A stretch of 64,000 bases of DNA from Parelaphostrongylus tenuis (GCA_019055375.1 JAHQIW010004455.1:1-64000); one strand, 5' to 3'. Shown: positions 22,640-35,394, counted from the stretch's first letter. Made by a program: numbers and translations. Notes: generated by a model not told the origin, from the letters alone.

Positions 22640-24420
22640 TGATCAGCATCCAAAATTTTCTTCTACAGCAAATATTTACACGGCAACAACGTATGGACTT
22701 GATGTTTAAAAATAAAACGTGAGTGACTGCGGCATGGGCATGTCACTGACTAAAATCTGTAATCGACAAAATGCTGATATTGCACATGGACTATTAAGGT
22801 AAACCTGTATAAACAGGTATCCATCGACAAAAGCAAAACAATTTTTGTTGCGAAACGCTTATGGCGAAAAAATCTCGTAGGCCTCTTATATCTATTCCGT
22901 GCATGAAATTTCCTTTTGACAGCGGGATCGACCGATACTCAAGATGAGAACTTCTACAGATTTCCACTAGAGAATCTTTAAAAAAAATGGGTGAAATGTT
23001 ATATCAAGGTTCTACCAATATGAGGAAGAAAAGGAAAAAAGGCACAAAACTTCAAAATGTGTCAAAAAAGGCAACTGCATTAGAACATAAGGTCTTGTCG
23101 TAAGATACAACATTTAACACGCAGGATTGCAATTATTTGGAGATGCAAGAAAAGAAATGAATACTGTTAAAAAGGCGAATGAGAGCAACAAGCAGATTCT
23201 CTTGCTGCTTTTTCTGAAGTTTCATATTTTCATCAAAAAGTATGTTTATAAAGTGCCGCCAATTTTTCGCAATTTCTGTGCAATGTGCAGAAAAACAAAA
23301 CATGTCACTGAGCATTACATATAGTGAAGCCTCTATCTCTATGTGTATCCATTGTAAATGTTCAAGGGTTTTTCTCATTCCTGCGATCATTGTAAATAGT
23401 GGTAATGAAAAAATTGAAATGATATTTTCTGAATATTATTCTCTTAGTAACAAGTGATCATTTAGACTCATCAACATGATAAATTTCGAAGTAATTTGGA
23501 ACTCTTGGTCTAAAATCACGCTTTTGGAGCAAACATTTCTGAATCTCATGAGGAGATGAGATGTGCAAAATTTTATCAAGTCCTGTTCAAACTTTTTGAA
23601 AGCAGATAACAATGAAACTTGTCTTTCAGTTCATGAAATGTTGTTCAAAATACGAAAGCTGCGATATTGGGTTCTGTAGAAGTGTTATTGACGGCATATT
23701 TTCGGGTAAATTGAAAATTGTTGTGAGGAATAAATCTTCGGTGCGCTACTAAACTTTAACCTTATAAATTTTCCACTCCAACAAAAAAATACTTTCTAAA
23801 AACTTAGGAATAATTACCAGCAGTATAACTAGCAAAAAACCCAGTAACAAAATCTAAGAAAACCATCACAAAAAATCAACTGGTGATCTCTTCTTTTCAA
23901 CCACTTTTTAGGACCTCTTTTATTATTTGTTACTCTTTCAAAATCTCTGGTCAGGAAAAACATTTAGTTCTAGTTTCTCTATGATATTGTAACCATATAT
24001 ATATCTCACTGACTGCCTGTTCTTATTGGCATTCGTAGTCCAATGATTCTGACTAAGCAGAGTTCGCAGTAACTTGATCTACATTGAGATTTGTACATGC
24101 ACGTATATTTTTGTTAGACCGCTTGAAAATTTGCCGTCACATACAATAATGAACTTGGGCAACAAAGCGTCAGCTAAATGAGCATTTGAATATAAAGAAG
24201 CATAGGAAAGAATCCTGTTGTTCCGTAACTAAAAAGGAATGTCATCAGCATAAAAATCTGAGCCCTTATCGTTCAAAAGAACATCATAACAACAACAACA
24301 AATGAAAACAGTGCATAAAAGTGAAGTTCACAAAGCGATACTTCCTACAAAATTCTTTGTATATTCTTTACAATTTTGATCCTAACTAAATCCCACGTTT
24401 TTGTTTTTCCTAACACAACA
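22640..24420. other. No recognisable gene
   Basis: AT-rich sequence with only short open frames on both strands and no motif, splice pattern or repeat I can name. Confidence 0.5.
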
Positions 24421-26394
24421 GCGTTATTAGAGGCTCAGTGTTTTGTTTTGCTTCACCAAGATAGCTTTTAATGTAGTTATATCTTGTGGTTCTAATGAGA
24501 TTTCCTCTTTCGGTTTCCCTTCATATAGTAGCGTGAGTGAAGCTTCGGTTTGATGAGGATATTGTTGGAAATAGCGTCTTGATCGTTATCTGAAACATGA
24601 AGATCAAGTTTTAGTGCAGCTTATATGGCAGTAGGCGTCATTTATCTAAGATAATCGAATTCTAAAGAATATTTATGGCTCATGTGGGCGATGGTCAGAA
24701 GCGCCTAAAACTCATGTGGTCAATGGTATGATCGCGCGTCGAGAGATCATCAGGCCTTCTATTTTTTAGAATCAGAGAATCAACACCAGATTTGTCTGAA
24801 AGGACAGTACCATTAACTGATACAGCGGTAGGCTACGGCCGATCATTGTCAAAGCTAGGTACGCATTCAGCAATTTCTAGCGTTGCCTGATGAGGTCGAG
24901 CATGGCCATATCCTCAGGGATTCAACAATGGCGTAAGCTTTGTCCTTCTATCGCAGAGTAACAACAAGTCACTTGTCAGCAAATGGTGAGGATTTTAAAC
25001 CTAGTACGACTTGTGAGGCTCTGAAGAGAGTTATACCCAACCAACAAAGAAAACTAAAGTGGATATTTTTTGCTGGAGATCGAGCAATCCAGTCTGTCAA
25101 GTATACCTGTGCTTTCACTTAGAATTAACTGACTTTGATGCAAACACGAAGAAGAAAAAGTACATTGATGCGAAATTATACTCGCAAGAAGAGATTGTAA
25201 CCAACCGCGTTTTCTTCCTCAGTACAATCAGACCGTAACTGCAGCTTAGAACGGCAGTTCGTAAACGGTCTGTATACTACGAGTGCAGCCTGATTTCGTG
25301 GGTTGCGAGGCGATGACCTTCATAATTTGTAGGTGACGCCATTGTTCTGAAATGTAGATAGTATACTCTAGGCGAAAAAATAATACTTCAAAATAAGCGA
25401 GTGAGACTATCGTTGAGCAAGGCATTCTAAGATAAGAACACAAATGACTGAAACGAAATAGATATTTCATAAATCCACTTAAGTAGACAAACCTTAGAGT
25501 AACCATGTGGACATCACAAGGAAGGCTTTTGGTAACTTAACACTCACGGTCTATTTTGATCGAGCTATAAAATTTGAACTGCGTTCAAATCGAGTCAAAC
25601 ACTAATTTTCAATACTCTGGCATATATTGGGAAACCATTCATACTACAGGGTGGTGTATTTCCATACTTCGTGCAAGTCCAACTGGCAAGTAGAACCCAA
25701 CTTTTTCGTTATTATTATCTTTATCAGATGAGAGTGGCTCAATGACTAGTCGGATTCGTGACAATGTGCGGCGACTATCCAAGACACCCTTGAATTTCTG
25801 ATGTTAAAAAAATGGCAGCAAGTACTATGGTTGCACAGCGTCCCACTAGAAGGGTAAGAAATCAAATCAAGAGGAAATGGGAAGGCAAATCAACGACCTG
25901 ATCCAACCCTCGTCCGTCATCTTGCATCAGACGACGATCTAACCTAACTTTAAACTCACCTAAAGTGAACAAAAGTAGAACGCCTAAAATCACAAAGTTT
26001 TCTATAGTTCTCCATATCCTGTCCTCTAAAGGAGGATATTTTCCAAGACTACTATACCAGAAATATACTACGAGTGGAACGTAACGAAGTGCTGTGAAGT
26101 AAATTTCCAGTAAGATGGATAGTTATTCACAGCGTCGTCATTGTAATGGACAAAAAATTCTAGGAAAAGGAATGCAGTAGCTGAAAACATATCAGGCTTA
26201 AGACTAGCTACGCCAAGTGCTTGAGCTCCAAGTAGACTTGAATTTGTAGTAGTGTCTTTAATGTAAGCAAAAGCAGGCATTGGATAGAAATGAGCTTAGA
26301 GTGGTAATTTTTTGAGCATCCGGAGTCGTCGAATAAACTGTATATACTGCTTTATAATAAAAACGATAAGAAAAACAATGATAAAAGTTCAACA

Positions 26395-26740
26395 ATGCAG
26401 ATTAATATTGCAAAACTCTGAACCTCAAATGGGAATCGAACCCCTATTTTTCTCATTCCGGGTCCCGTGTTGACTAACTGCACTACGGAGACTACTGTTC
26501 GGTTACCACTGTGCGATACAAACAATCTCGATCCCACGCCAATATGTGCTTCTCGGGCCAAATTATCAACCAGTTTGCTAACAGTTCGTTTATTTGTACT
26601 GCAGAAAGAAGGGCAGCGGAACATGAACCTCTGTAGTGCAACCAGTTAAGACGTATTCCGAAAACGGTGAAATGTGGGTTCGATTACCATTTCAGGTCCA
26701 AAGTTTTGCATATCACTTTAAACTATTGGATATGTAATTA
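26395..26740. mobile_element. MITE with tRNA-like modules in both arms, inside a GH38 intron
   Basis: Terminal sequences with ATTGCAAAACTCTGAACCTC on the left are the inverse of the right end near 26,690-26,735. The left arm has a minus-strand B-box (GGTTCGATTCC when inverted) and the right arm a plus-strand GGTTCGATTACC. It lies between the mannosidase exons at 26,337 and 26,839. Confidence 0.6.
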
Positions 26741-27189
26741 TACTATCATAAACCTGCTGTAAAAGCAGTTAAGTGGAAAATTCGTATTAAAGTCATGGAG
26801 AGCATAAGAATTCAACAATGTCGTACACAAATGCATACCTGAACTCCAATCAGATAAGTGTACAAATCATCACCACTTTGAATATTCGTGACAAGACGCA
26901 TTGATAACTCAAAGTTTTGATTTTGACCTCAAAAATCGGATATATGCCAGCGAGAAAAGAGCGAAAGACATAAAAATATGTTTACTGAAACCAAAAAAAA
27001 TATACTACTTACTCAATGTCCACTTCGTTCGCTATTTCAACTGAAGGTGAGTTCTCCGGAATAGACTTGTAATATTTTCACATCAGTGGGTCTGGCGACA
27101 AAAATTTTCCTCATTATCGGCCCATTTACAACCTTAAATAGAGTCAGTCAACCTAAACACCACATATCCTTTTGATGTGCAAGAGGCAT

Positions 27190-27400
27190 AAATTTATTGC
27201 AATGCATATCTGGCCTCTACAACGACTCTCGGTGGCATGTCGCTGTATCAAGATGGTGCTACTGTTCTTTGAAATAAATCAGGTCTCAACTTGCCGACCC
27301 CGGACGGCTGAGATGCTTGCTGAGCCTTGGACGTCAGATTCAATCAACCACCATGTATGTGCCGCAGGATACCCCTAACCATTGCGCCACACGGACCCAT
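27190..27400 (+). repeat. Interspersed repeat with GCATATCTGGCC block, copy 1
   Basis: The shared order of blocks is GCATATCTGGCC, CGGTGGC, AAGTCTGAGACC-like, CGATCCCGGAGG-like and GGCTTGGTGAG. Related copies are at 33,865-34,090, 35,395-35,620, 56,230-56,420 and 59,860-60,030. Non-coding; several copies end near tRNA-like sequence, which suggests a SINE. Confidence 0.6.
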
Positions 27401-28624
27401 ACATTAACATAATGCGATATCAAAAAAAAATTAAAACGCTGAGATACGAACAAAACTCGAGTCGTCAGCTGCGTTTCGAAGTCTCTATCACCGTTTTCGA
27501 GGCTCATGTGTTATCCATATGCCACAGAAGCTCTTTCTACTATTGGCCACTGACCCATCTACACTAATACTTGCTTAGATACTTGAACGGTCTATCTTGA
27601 TAAATTCTAGCCGGGACTTCCTCGTGTAGTCACCACGTCAGAGCAGTGGCACCCTTGTGAATTAGAAGGCAATTATCAATTTACGATTAGCAGGTACCAA
27701 GACTGCGGCCATTCGTGGTAGGGTGTACTCCTAGCTGAGGAAGTGGGGGAGGGGGGGAGGAGTTGAACCCTCCTTGTACTTCGCAATTAGGCACTCATGA
27801 ACATTACCCAGTCACGATAAGACGATAACCATCTGGGAAAATCTACACCAATGGTATTGATGACTATAATATGTCAAATTAGTTGAATTTATTGGTGAAG
27901 GAAGAATTATAGAAATCTTACCACAACATCCTGGTCAACAGCAGCGATTTCCTTCGCCTTTCTATCTGGTAAGAAAAGGTACACACCAGAAAGGTTATCA
28001 GCACCTTTTACGTTCCTTATAAGTTTTTTCGTTCAATTTGACTAATGAAGTATTGGTCGAGTGATACCAAAAGCCTTAAATAGCTGAATACCTCATACAA
28101 CGCTCACATTAAGGCGGATTCAGCTAGAGGACTCACAGCAGTATTCAGAATTCATCAAATGTCAGTGAATATCAATGCGTAACTTTCCAGCTAACAACTG
28201 CGATTTGAACTGGATAAGGTGTTAATCTTAACTAACATAGGTACTTTTCAGTTATATATACCCTGTTCCGACCCCGGGTACGGAAAACGGAAAAGTGAAC
28301 TAACTTATTGTTCTGGTTGTCTTTATTTAGTATAATTAATTTGAATTTTTTATTTTTACTGCTTATAAGAGTGTTGCGATGTTAGATATGACACCTACGA
28401 ATGGTGATTGGTGCGTAAAATATTCTACCCCCCGCAGTAGTTGAGCACTTGTTGTATCCGTACCATGGGCCCGTGATACCAGTACACCACCAAGTTCACC
28501 GCTTTCTACCACTTCTTTTTCGATATATCATTTCATTGCAGTTGTTAACAACTATCCTTTGACGGGTTTGGTCGGGCAAGGTAGCTGACAGGTGGATAGG
28601 ATGTCAAGGAAAGAGATGTAGCAA

Positions 28625-28705
28625 AGCCGTGCTTTCGGTGTAGTAATAGCACGTGCCCCCGGCATGGGTGAAACGCAGGTTACCTCCTGTCTGACGCCGA
28701 CGTAA
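28625..28705 (+). other. tRNA-like module (decayed)
   Basis: GTGTAGTAATAGCACGTGCC followed by GGTGAAACGCAGG matches the tRNA-like core of the MITE family, but the B-box has lost its TTCGA. Confidence 0.4.
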
Positions 28706-29459
28706 AGTAAACCACTCAAAACCTTCAGATGCGTATTTGCAAATTATTTCGACAAATTCTTCTTTCTTACTTCACAGTGTTCTCAACTATAAAATAAAAA
28801 GGCAAATCCAAGCAAGCACTTTGTTAACCCTTTGTGAACAGCGTGTATTCTGTAAGTCGTACTTGAAGGGGTTTGTTGCTGGACAAAGCTCCTTTGCAAA
28901 ACTTTTAACATTCGTTCGTTAAAACGAAAAACGACGATTTCGATACTTTACCTGGTTTCCGGGAAGGTCTGCTCGTGTGCTATAGAGGCGCAAGGAAGAT
29001 GACGCATCGCATTTAGGCAAGAAGTGCTGAGATCCTGGCAGCAAATTGTGATGGCGGGTCATGCAAACTGAACATAAAGAGAAGTTGACTCACCTTCTCC
29101 ATGACGTCACGCGCCATAAGGACATAATGAATACTTACATCAATTTTTGTATGGCCTTTTAGCGTAACTGACTAAAATTAAACTTCAGGCAGTAATCGGA
29201 AACATTACAACTTCAAAAAATTGTCAGATTCTAACCTTCAGATAGCCAGTTGATCCGTCAAAAGTTGCACTGAGATGCGAATTACTAATTGTGAACTCGT
29301 TTCCAATTGTCAATGTGATTTCGAAACTACTAAAAACTGAATGGGTTATTTTTACAGATAACAGGTACTGAATCTACGGTGCAAGATATGACCATTTCAA
29401 AATGAAATACAGTGTTACGCGCATTTCAGAAAGGACCACAGTAAAAATGTTACAGAATG

Positions 29460-29665
29460 CAGCCAAAACACAACTTATACAACCTTTTGGGGACCGCCGT
29501 TGATAGGAAGAGGCGTCGCGCTGGTCGTTCCTGCGGCTGTCGTAGGCAGGCAGCAACTGCACCTCGATCGCGCTCGCAAATGCTGCCTGTCTGCCTTCTT
29601 TCGAGGCGGGACGCCGCCACTGCAGCAGCTGTGTGAGATGCGACTTCGCGCAGCGTGTTACATTT
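29460..29665. repeat. GC-rich foldback segment in a GH38 intron
   Basis: GGCAGGCAGCAACTGC and its near-inverse TGCTGCCTGTCTGCC flank a CG-rich centre. Strong local contrast with the AT-rich flanks suggests an inserted element. Confidence 0.5.
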
Positions 29666-29734
29666 CGTAGCACGTGGTCACCAAAGGGTTAAAACATAAA
29701 TGAACTGTTCAGTGCTATAGGAATTCTTCATTCT

Positions 29735-30165
29735 ACTGTTCTTGTAGCAGTGTCACGATATTATATTTATATAACCAGATTCTGAGTGATATGTGAAACT
29801 TTGGACCACAAGCAGGAGTGTATTCACGTCTCCCCCACACTGAGGATGCGTGGTTCCAATACACTACGATATCCACCGTTATGCTATCACTCTTTCTGCG
29901 ACGGAAGGGACAAAAGGCATAAAAGCTGTCAGCAAGTCTGTCAGGTAAGCTAACCACACCAAGCCTGCTGACGGTTGATTACTGACAGCTCCAATGCTTT
30001 ATAGCGAAGATACACTGATAGCACAGCGATGCTCTAGTTGGTGTAGCGGTTAGCACGCGCCTCGGCATAGGTGAAACGGGGGTCTAACTCCTGCCTAGGG
30101 TCGGAGGTTTCGTGTACCTCTGTACAACTTGAGCATCTTTGAGTGCTCAGCGCTATTTATATTGG
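29735..30165. mobile_element. MITE with tRNA-like module at 30,030-30,105
   Basis: The left end (CGATATTATATTTATATAAC, then GTGATATGTGAAACTTTGGA) and the right end are imperfect inverses. The plus-strand GTGTAGCGGTTAGCACGCGC and GGTGAAACGGGGGTC form the tRNA-like core. Confidence 0.45.
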
Positions 30166-30284
30166 GTGCGTATATAGAGTCTGAGTGACAGCATGGGTAC
30201 ATGAAAAATCTGAGAACATACTTTGCTTCGAGACAATTTTTGAATTATACATAATAACTACGTTAGAAATTGTACAAAGTGAGA

Positions 30285-30365
30285 GCGAGTGGCACAGCGG
30301 TTAGATGTGACGCATACAAGGTAGATGGCTCGATCTCGCCCTCAAGGCTCACCAAACACTCAATA
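30285..30365 (+). other. tRNA-like sequence (possible tRNA pseudogene)
   Basis: GAGCGAGTGGCACAGCGGTT resembles an acceptor and D arm, and GGCTCGATCTCGCC a T arm. The anticodon region is not convincing. It lies inside the GH38 pseudogene. Confidence 0.35.
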
Positions 30366-31884
30366 ATTTCGAGTTCAGCAAAGCGGTGCGACATATCTGG
30401 GAGTGGACGTCGGATCCACGTTACATCTCCCATAGACGGATCAAGACCGACAGGTTTGCACTTAGCAAGAGTTTTCAGAAACAAAAATCCTCTTAGTCTG
30501 AGTAACAATGATTTGACACATGCCGGTGTCTAACCCTTTCTTGGTGGTTTATTACTGGCGAACGCAAGTGTTTCCTGGACTTTTTGTAACCAATCGACAA
30601 CTTGCCAAATGTAGATGTGAAGCTCGGGTAGACCACGAGAAGCTGTTTTCTCAATAGTTTCTCACTTGATTACTTTCAACTTTTCGTTATAAAAAAGAAC
30701 AAGATATACTTTTTGGAATCATCTGGGTGTTTAGATCGACATTTCGTAAGCGATAACACATCTCATACTCGCTACTTGCAACAAGTTTATCGTTCTTGAA
30801 CTCAAATATTGGCGAAATTTGTTGTGGGATGAAACAAAACTGTTCCCAATAAAAAAAAACGGCTTATGTACATACAGAAATAGATTTCTATGTCTTTGCA
30901 TAAATCCGTGAAGACAATGTCACCATTTTCCCTTTCGCTACGGATTGTATCGAAAATGATACAAGCGTGCTTGCGCTGTTCGGACGGCTTACAAGTACTG
31001 GCCCTTTCCTCCAATGAAAAGCGACCGACAACCCAATAAAACTATTTATGTTAATAGCACAGAATGTAAGCGAGTGCATAAAAAGTTAGCATTGTCGTTG
31101 ACATTTAGTATTGACTCTCGCCAGCTCTCTTCATAACCATTCGAAGTGCCCGCCTACAAAACGGCCGCCAAAGCGCAAAGGTTTTGTTTGATTTTATCAA
31201 ATCCTCTTTGTAAGATACCTCTTTTCCACGGTCATCCTTGAGAAAGGCGTTGCGTGAATCGACACGTGTGCATACAGGCTCATCGCGTGATCTCGCCAGC
31301 GGATTGAACACGATGACGTGAAGAACATGGATGATCACAATTCGAGACTGGTGTGCAAGGTTCAAATCTTCTCGCTTTCAAAAGAGCCAAACATTTCGGT
31401 GGTTACACATTCCTCAAAGAAGTTTGTTCTCGCCAAGTCTTTCACTTATTGGTGGGGACCAGCTGTACGGAAGTCACAGGATCAGAGAAAGTGTCTGCCA
31501 CAAAACATAAAGAAAATTTGTCTGAGATATAGGGCGAAGTAACACATGCTTTACATCTCACTCCTTCGAATTGTAAAAAACATAAGCGTGACTGTTAAAA
31601 AAACTATTTTCGATGCCATTGTGGGACTTTAAAATTTTTCTGCTTGGGCTATAAAAGTGTCTGGCTTGCTAGACTGTGCATAAGTTTGACTCTGAGAAAA
31701 GCGAAACAACCGAAACATTAGTCACTGTTGAGTAAACTTAGTATTAACAATTACGCGCCTGCCTTGTAAGTAACTTATTATCTACGAAGATCCTTTCTAT
31801 TTCACCACATTTTGTAGCAACGTTGCGATATTACATATATTTTTTGGCACTTTATTATCCGTGTTCACAGTGTCTGTTTTTTTT

Positions 31885-32000
31885 TCATTGCCTGTGGCGT
31901 TCTATAAGGCGTTCGTTGCTGATTGTCGAAGAGTGTTAGGGATGGGTGGTTCGGCATCACGCGCACCGCGACGAGCAACGCAGCCACTCGGCGCCCCACC
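31885..32000 (+). repeat. GC-rich interspersed repeat, copy 2
   Basis: GCGTTCTATAAGGCGTTCGT and CGCGCACCGCGACGAGCAAC match copy 1 at 15.85 kb. It runs straight into a purine-pyrimidine microsatellite. Confidence 0.6.
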
Positions 32001-32112
32001 TATATGCGCATATGAAAATAATATGTATATATATGCACATATATATGTGTACGCTTATGTATATGTCTGTATGTAAGCACATGTATAAGTATGCATATAT
32101 ACACACATATGT
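32001..32112. repeat. TATA/TGCA-type microsatellite
   Basis: Degenerate alternating purine-pyrimidine tract of TATATG and CACATA units. Confidence 0.85.
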
Positions 32113-32464
32113 ACAAGAACGTTGAGTAATACACAAAACTTCCATCTGGGGCTGCAGCTGAACTTGCGTCTCATCTTTTTTGGGAGTATGCACTAGCCAC
32201 TGCACTAACGTGGCTCCTGTTCTGCTAATACTCGACTTACCGATTGGTGCTGAGGTTAACAGAATCGTTTATAAAAATTATGTATATCTGCATTCTAAAC
32301 AACCACTGATCAGTAGTAGCTGTGGCGCCTTTCCAACTGACTCTTGGGAAACAGATTCTGACCAAACTCTGAACTGCATACAGCAGCAAAGTCTTTATCT
32401 TTTCAGAGTACCCAAATATCAAAGGAAATGAAATTTTGTAAAGATCAATGTTATGGATTGTTAG

Positions 32465-32545
32465 CAGAGCGGTAGCCTCGCTCATGTAGTGGATCATGCG
32501 TCCCGAGATGGGTGACGCGGACTGAACTTTCACCTGAGGTCAAAA
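32465..32545 (+). other. tRNA-like module (decayed)
   Basis: CTCATGTAGTGGATCATGCG, then GAGATGGGTGACGCGGACTG and TTTCACCTGAGGTC follow the core of the MITE family with a damaged B-box. Confidence 0.4.
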
Positions 32546-33864
32546 GACTTGTTTGACACTCAGGATCCTCGAAGAAAAATGACTTTCAACCATAGGCAGT
32601 TCATCGCCACATCTACAGCAAGACATCACACGCGAGATAAGAAAAACCACTAAAGAGTGCTTTGGAGAAAAAAAAAGTTCAATTCCCTTCGATCTCTCAG
32701 TTCCTAACTAAGATGCCCAAAACCGCACTGTCCTGAGGAAGATCGATGACGACGAAAGGTGTGGTGTTCACTACATGCATCAACTAAACACATCTAAAGC
32801 TGGTTCTTCAATCTCTAACATGTGTAAGAAAAGTCGCCTTACGCATGACGATTGTGGGAGCACGGAACTAGGCAACTAATTTGATACCGATTACTACACG
32901 ATGGTCGTTAATCGTCATGTATGTATGAGCATCACCGAGTGAAGTTCTTCTATCAGCGGTTCTCCACCGAGAAAACTTGACCGAACGACACGAGTACGAA
33001 GACCACAACGAGGAAGAACGAGGGCAATCGGCTTAGATTATTAGCTTTATGAAATAGAAGACGTCAGAACGTTACCCGAATAAATTTGCTTCTATCAGCT
33101 TTGTGCTAAAGGCTTGATCAACAAAAAATATACTACTGCACAATTACATATACGACAAAAAACAAAGTCGAAGGAGAGTTTAGGAATAAAAGCTTAGTTT
33201 TTTTGATTTTTGCTTTTTTAGCTGAAGCTATACAAAAACACCGGTATTGTGGAAGATCATGAACGACAAAATATTGAGATTCACCACTTATATGTAGTTT
33301 ACACATCAGAAGGTGGTTCTTCGATCTTCAACGTTATTAGAAACCGTTACACAAAATTCCCAGTTCACTTGATTTTGAAAATGAACCAATAGTGGAGTAA
33401 AAACATACTCGCCAACCGTGCAACTTCTCCTCAAAGGCAACGAATCTTATTGTTCTCGATATTCATCCAAAAGAATACTTCCACCCGGCACCACAGCAAG
33501 TCCGATTAGACTACTGAGTCCTTCAGAAAGCACTTCATCTGTAGCCTCAAGAGCAGCATGTATTCTGAACAAATTCATATCAGAACAAGAAATAATAACG
33601 AAAAGATAATGGAAGGTCTTTGAGACTGAATAAGTGCGACACTGAACAGACGTCGAAATAGGGAAACTGAAGCAAACTGAATGGAAAATTAAGCTCGTAT
33701 CCTCACTTAATACCGTAATTCTTCATCACATGCTGTTTGCTGTGCCGGTAAGACCGTCATGATGTTGAAATGAGACAATGCACTCCTTGCTTGCATTAGC
33801 TTCGCAAAAATCTGAAATTTATCGAAGAATAAAAAGGGTAAAGATCTCGCCGTTAATCTGTCCT

Positions 33865-34090
33865 TGAGGGATGCGCCACGCAATCACCTTGAATTTTTAA
33901 CTTCGTTTAAGGTGACTGATTGCATATTTGGCCCTTACAATGACTCGTGGTGGCCTCCCGCTAAACCGAGTCAGTCATGCTGCTTATCGTCCCAGACAAT
34001 ACAGAGAGTCTGAGACCAGTCTAGTACCAGTTTGCCGATCCCGAAGGATGGATGGCTTGGTGAGTCCATGAGAGCAGTGTAATAAATTAG
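33865..34090 (+). repeat. GCATATCTGGCC-type interspersed repeat, copy 2
   Basis: The same block order as the copy at 27.2 kb, starting at CTTGAGGGATGCGCCACGC, which is also the start of the copy at 35.4 kb. Confidence 0.65.
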
Positions 34091-34818
34091 ATAATTACCA
34101 ACCATTGGTGATTCCATCAAGGAGACAGATGGAACAAAATTCTTCATAGGTTAGTCCTCTAGAAAGTGGTTGTACGTTTATGCAAAAAAGCTCAAAAGGA
34201 ACGTTAATCTTCGATACACAATCTGTGAATTGTTACCGGGACTTGTGGTGTGTGTGGTTTAGAAAAGGCGCATGAACATGCCCAATTTGGTGATCGGTTT
34301 GGCCAGCACCTTCTCGCAATCATTTAGTGTCTCTTGATCTAGCGACTTTTTGGCTTCTTCCTTCCTTTTCTGCACTCCTTGTTTTCTTGCGCGCCGACTG
34401 TGACTTGGCAACCGGTGGCGGTGCCTGGAGGCTGCCTTTCAGACGTCCCACGGTCTTTTTTCCCAAAACACATTTCTTAACTTTGAATCTGAATGAATAT
34501 TGAATACAAGTACCTTTGTGGAAATGGCTCAGGCAAAACATTGGCCAATATGATAACTTACATCTAAGTGGAACCTCTTTCCAAACGCACTCGGCTAGAA
34601 ATGGATTACAGCAGTAATCTATGCCTATAGGATTTTGTGAGACAGCAAGGATAAGAGATAAACAAGTTTTATCGAGTTTATCCACTTAGGACTATTTGGC
34701 AGTAGATCAAACTAAGTGGCTGATGATTTCAAAAACAAAAAATCACAACTCTGCTAATTTGTAAAGAGAACAGGACGCATCTTCAATTCTCTAGACAACC
34801 AGTAACAACGCAGTGGAC

Positions 34819-34981
34819 ATGGAGAAAGCTATCATTTTGATAGTCACGTCTTTGCAGACTTTCAAGACTTTGAGTGCCTTTGGTAAGCTATAAAAGTGTA
34901 ATAGTGAAACAATAAGCAATTGCCTTCCTTCTTCCAGAATCTCTGCCCGCTAATAAACTGTTCCCACAATTTGCTAATTGA
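34819..34981 (+). CDS. Putative tiny two-exon secreted peptide (35 aa)
   Basis: Exon 1 at 34,819-34,882 (MEKAIILIVTSLQTFKTLSA), donor GTAAGC, a 55-base intron ending CTTCTTCCAG, and exon 2 at 34,938-34,981 (ESLPANKLFPQFAN, stop). The phases join exactly. The first exon looks like a signal peptide. The intron size suits a worm gene. There is no homologue I recognise, and by chance such a pair is not rare. The open stretch at 35,073-35,294 follows but does not join in frame. Confidence 0.3.
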
Positions 34982-35394
34982 AGTTACGACATGTATCCCT
35001 TGTTCAATATTTACTCTAATATATCGTACGTAACGGAACAAATTTTGAAGAAATCGCTGCTAATCATTTTCTTTGTTCTGTTTCAGTAGAGTAATGTGTG
35101 AACTAAGGATTAATTTCCATCATTTTATCAACAATGAGCTAGTTAACCTGCCTGGGTCTTTAATGAATGATCGTGAGAATTACGCTTCTCTTCCAACGAT
35201 GTGGTTTTCTCGTGCAAAACATCGTGATTTTCAGGAAGTACAGGCTTTATTCATAGTGAAAAGTTCTCTCAACAAGTTATCTTCGGTGATATTCTAACCT
35301 TCAGTAGTGATAATGTTCCCATGAACCAAACAAATTTTCCTTATTCCCATTGCTTCGCTCGCCAATACACCAGCTCCAGCTCCACCTCTCGGCG

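Larger units (their letters stand above)
24427..33811 (-). pseudogene. GH38 class II alpha-mannosidase pseudogene (middle to C-terminus)
   Basis: Minus-strand exons in the order expected for a Golgi-type alpha-mannosidase II (retaining, zinc-dependent, trims mannose from N-glycans): 33,707-33,811 (QHHDGLTGTA, the zinc-site region); 33,417-33,564 (IHAALEATDEVLSEGL, joins in exact phase); about 31,105-31,365 (VIVFNPLARSRDE); 29,236-29,329 (HLSATFDGSTGYLK); 28,137-28,190; 27,922-about 28,015 (GVYLFLPDRKAKE); 27,013-about 27,135 (SVEIANEVDI); 26,839-26,927 (MRLVTNIQSGDD); 26,193-26,337 (HFYPMPAFAYIKD, QALGVASLKP); 25,898-25,959 (LDRRLMQDDGRGL); 24,427-24,589 (C-terminus). Lesions: two single-base deletions in the HHD exon, TAA at 33,447-33,449, TGA at 28,162-28,164, a frameshift near 27,035, TAA at 26,296-26,298, and donor GT changed to AT at 26,191-26,192. 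The His/Asp-rich first half of the catalytic domain was not found. Confidence 0.88.

Noticed and set aside
24880..24925. CTGATGAGG on the plus strand near 24,890
   Set aside because: Lacks the GAAAC half of a hammerhead. Also considered as a mannosidase exon (LPCD-HL region), but the frame does not fit.
25246..25506. Minus-strand open stretch after a TTTCAG acceptor (QWRHLQIMKVI...)
   Set aside because: It lies where a GH38 C-terminal exon could be, but I see no match to the family, so it was not counted as an exon.
32725..32765. CTGAGGA followed by CGAAA on the plus strand, resembling a hammerhead
   Set aside because: No stem II can be formed between the two motifs and there is no NUH site in a paired stem III.
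34320..34685. 121-codon minus-strand frame with a Lys/Arg/Ser-rich end
   Set aside because: Looks vaguely like a basic nuclear protein, but composition alone does not support a call.
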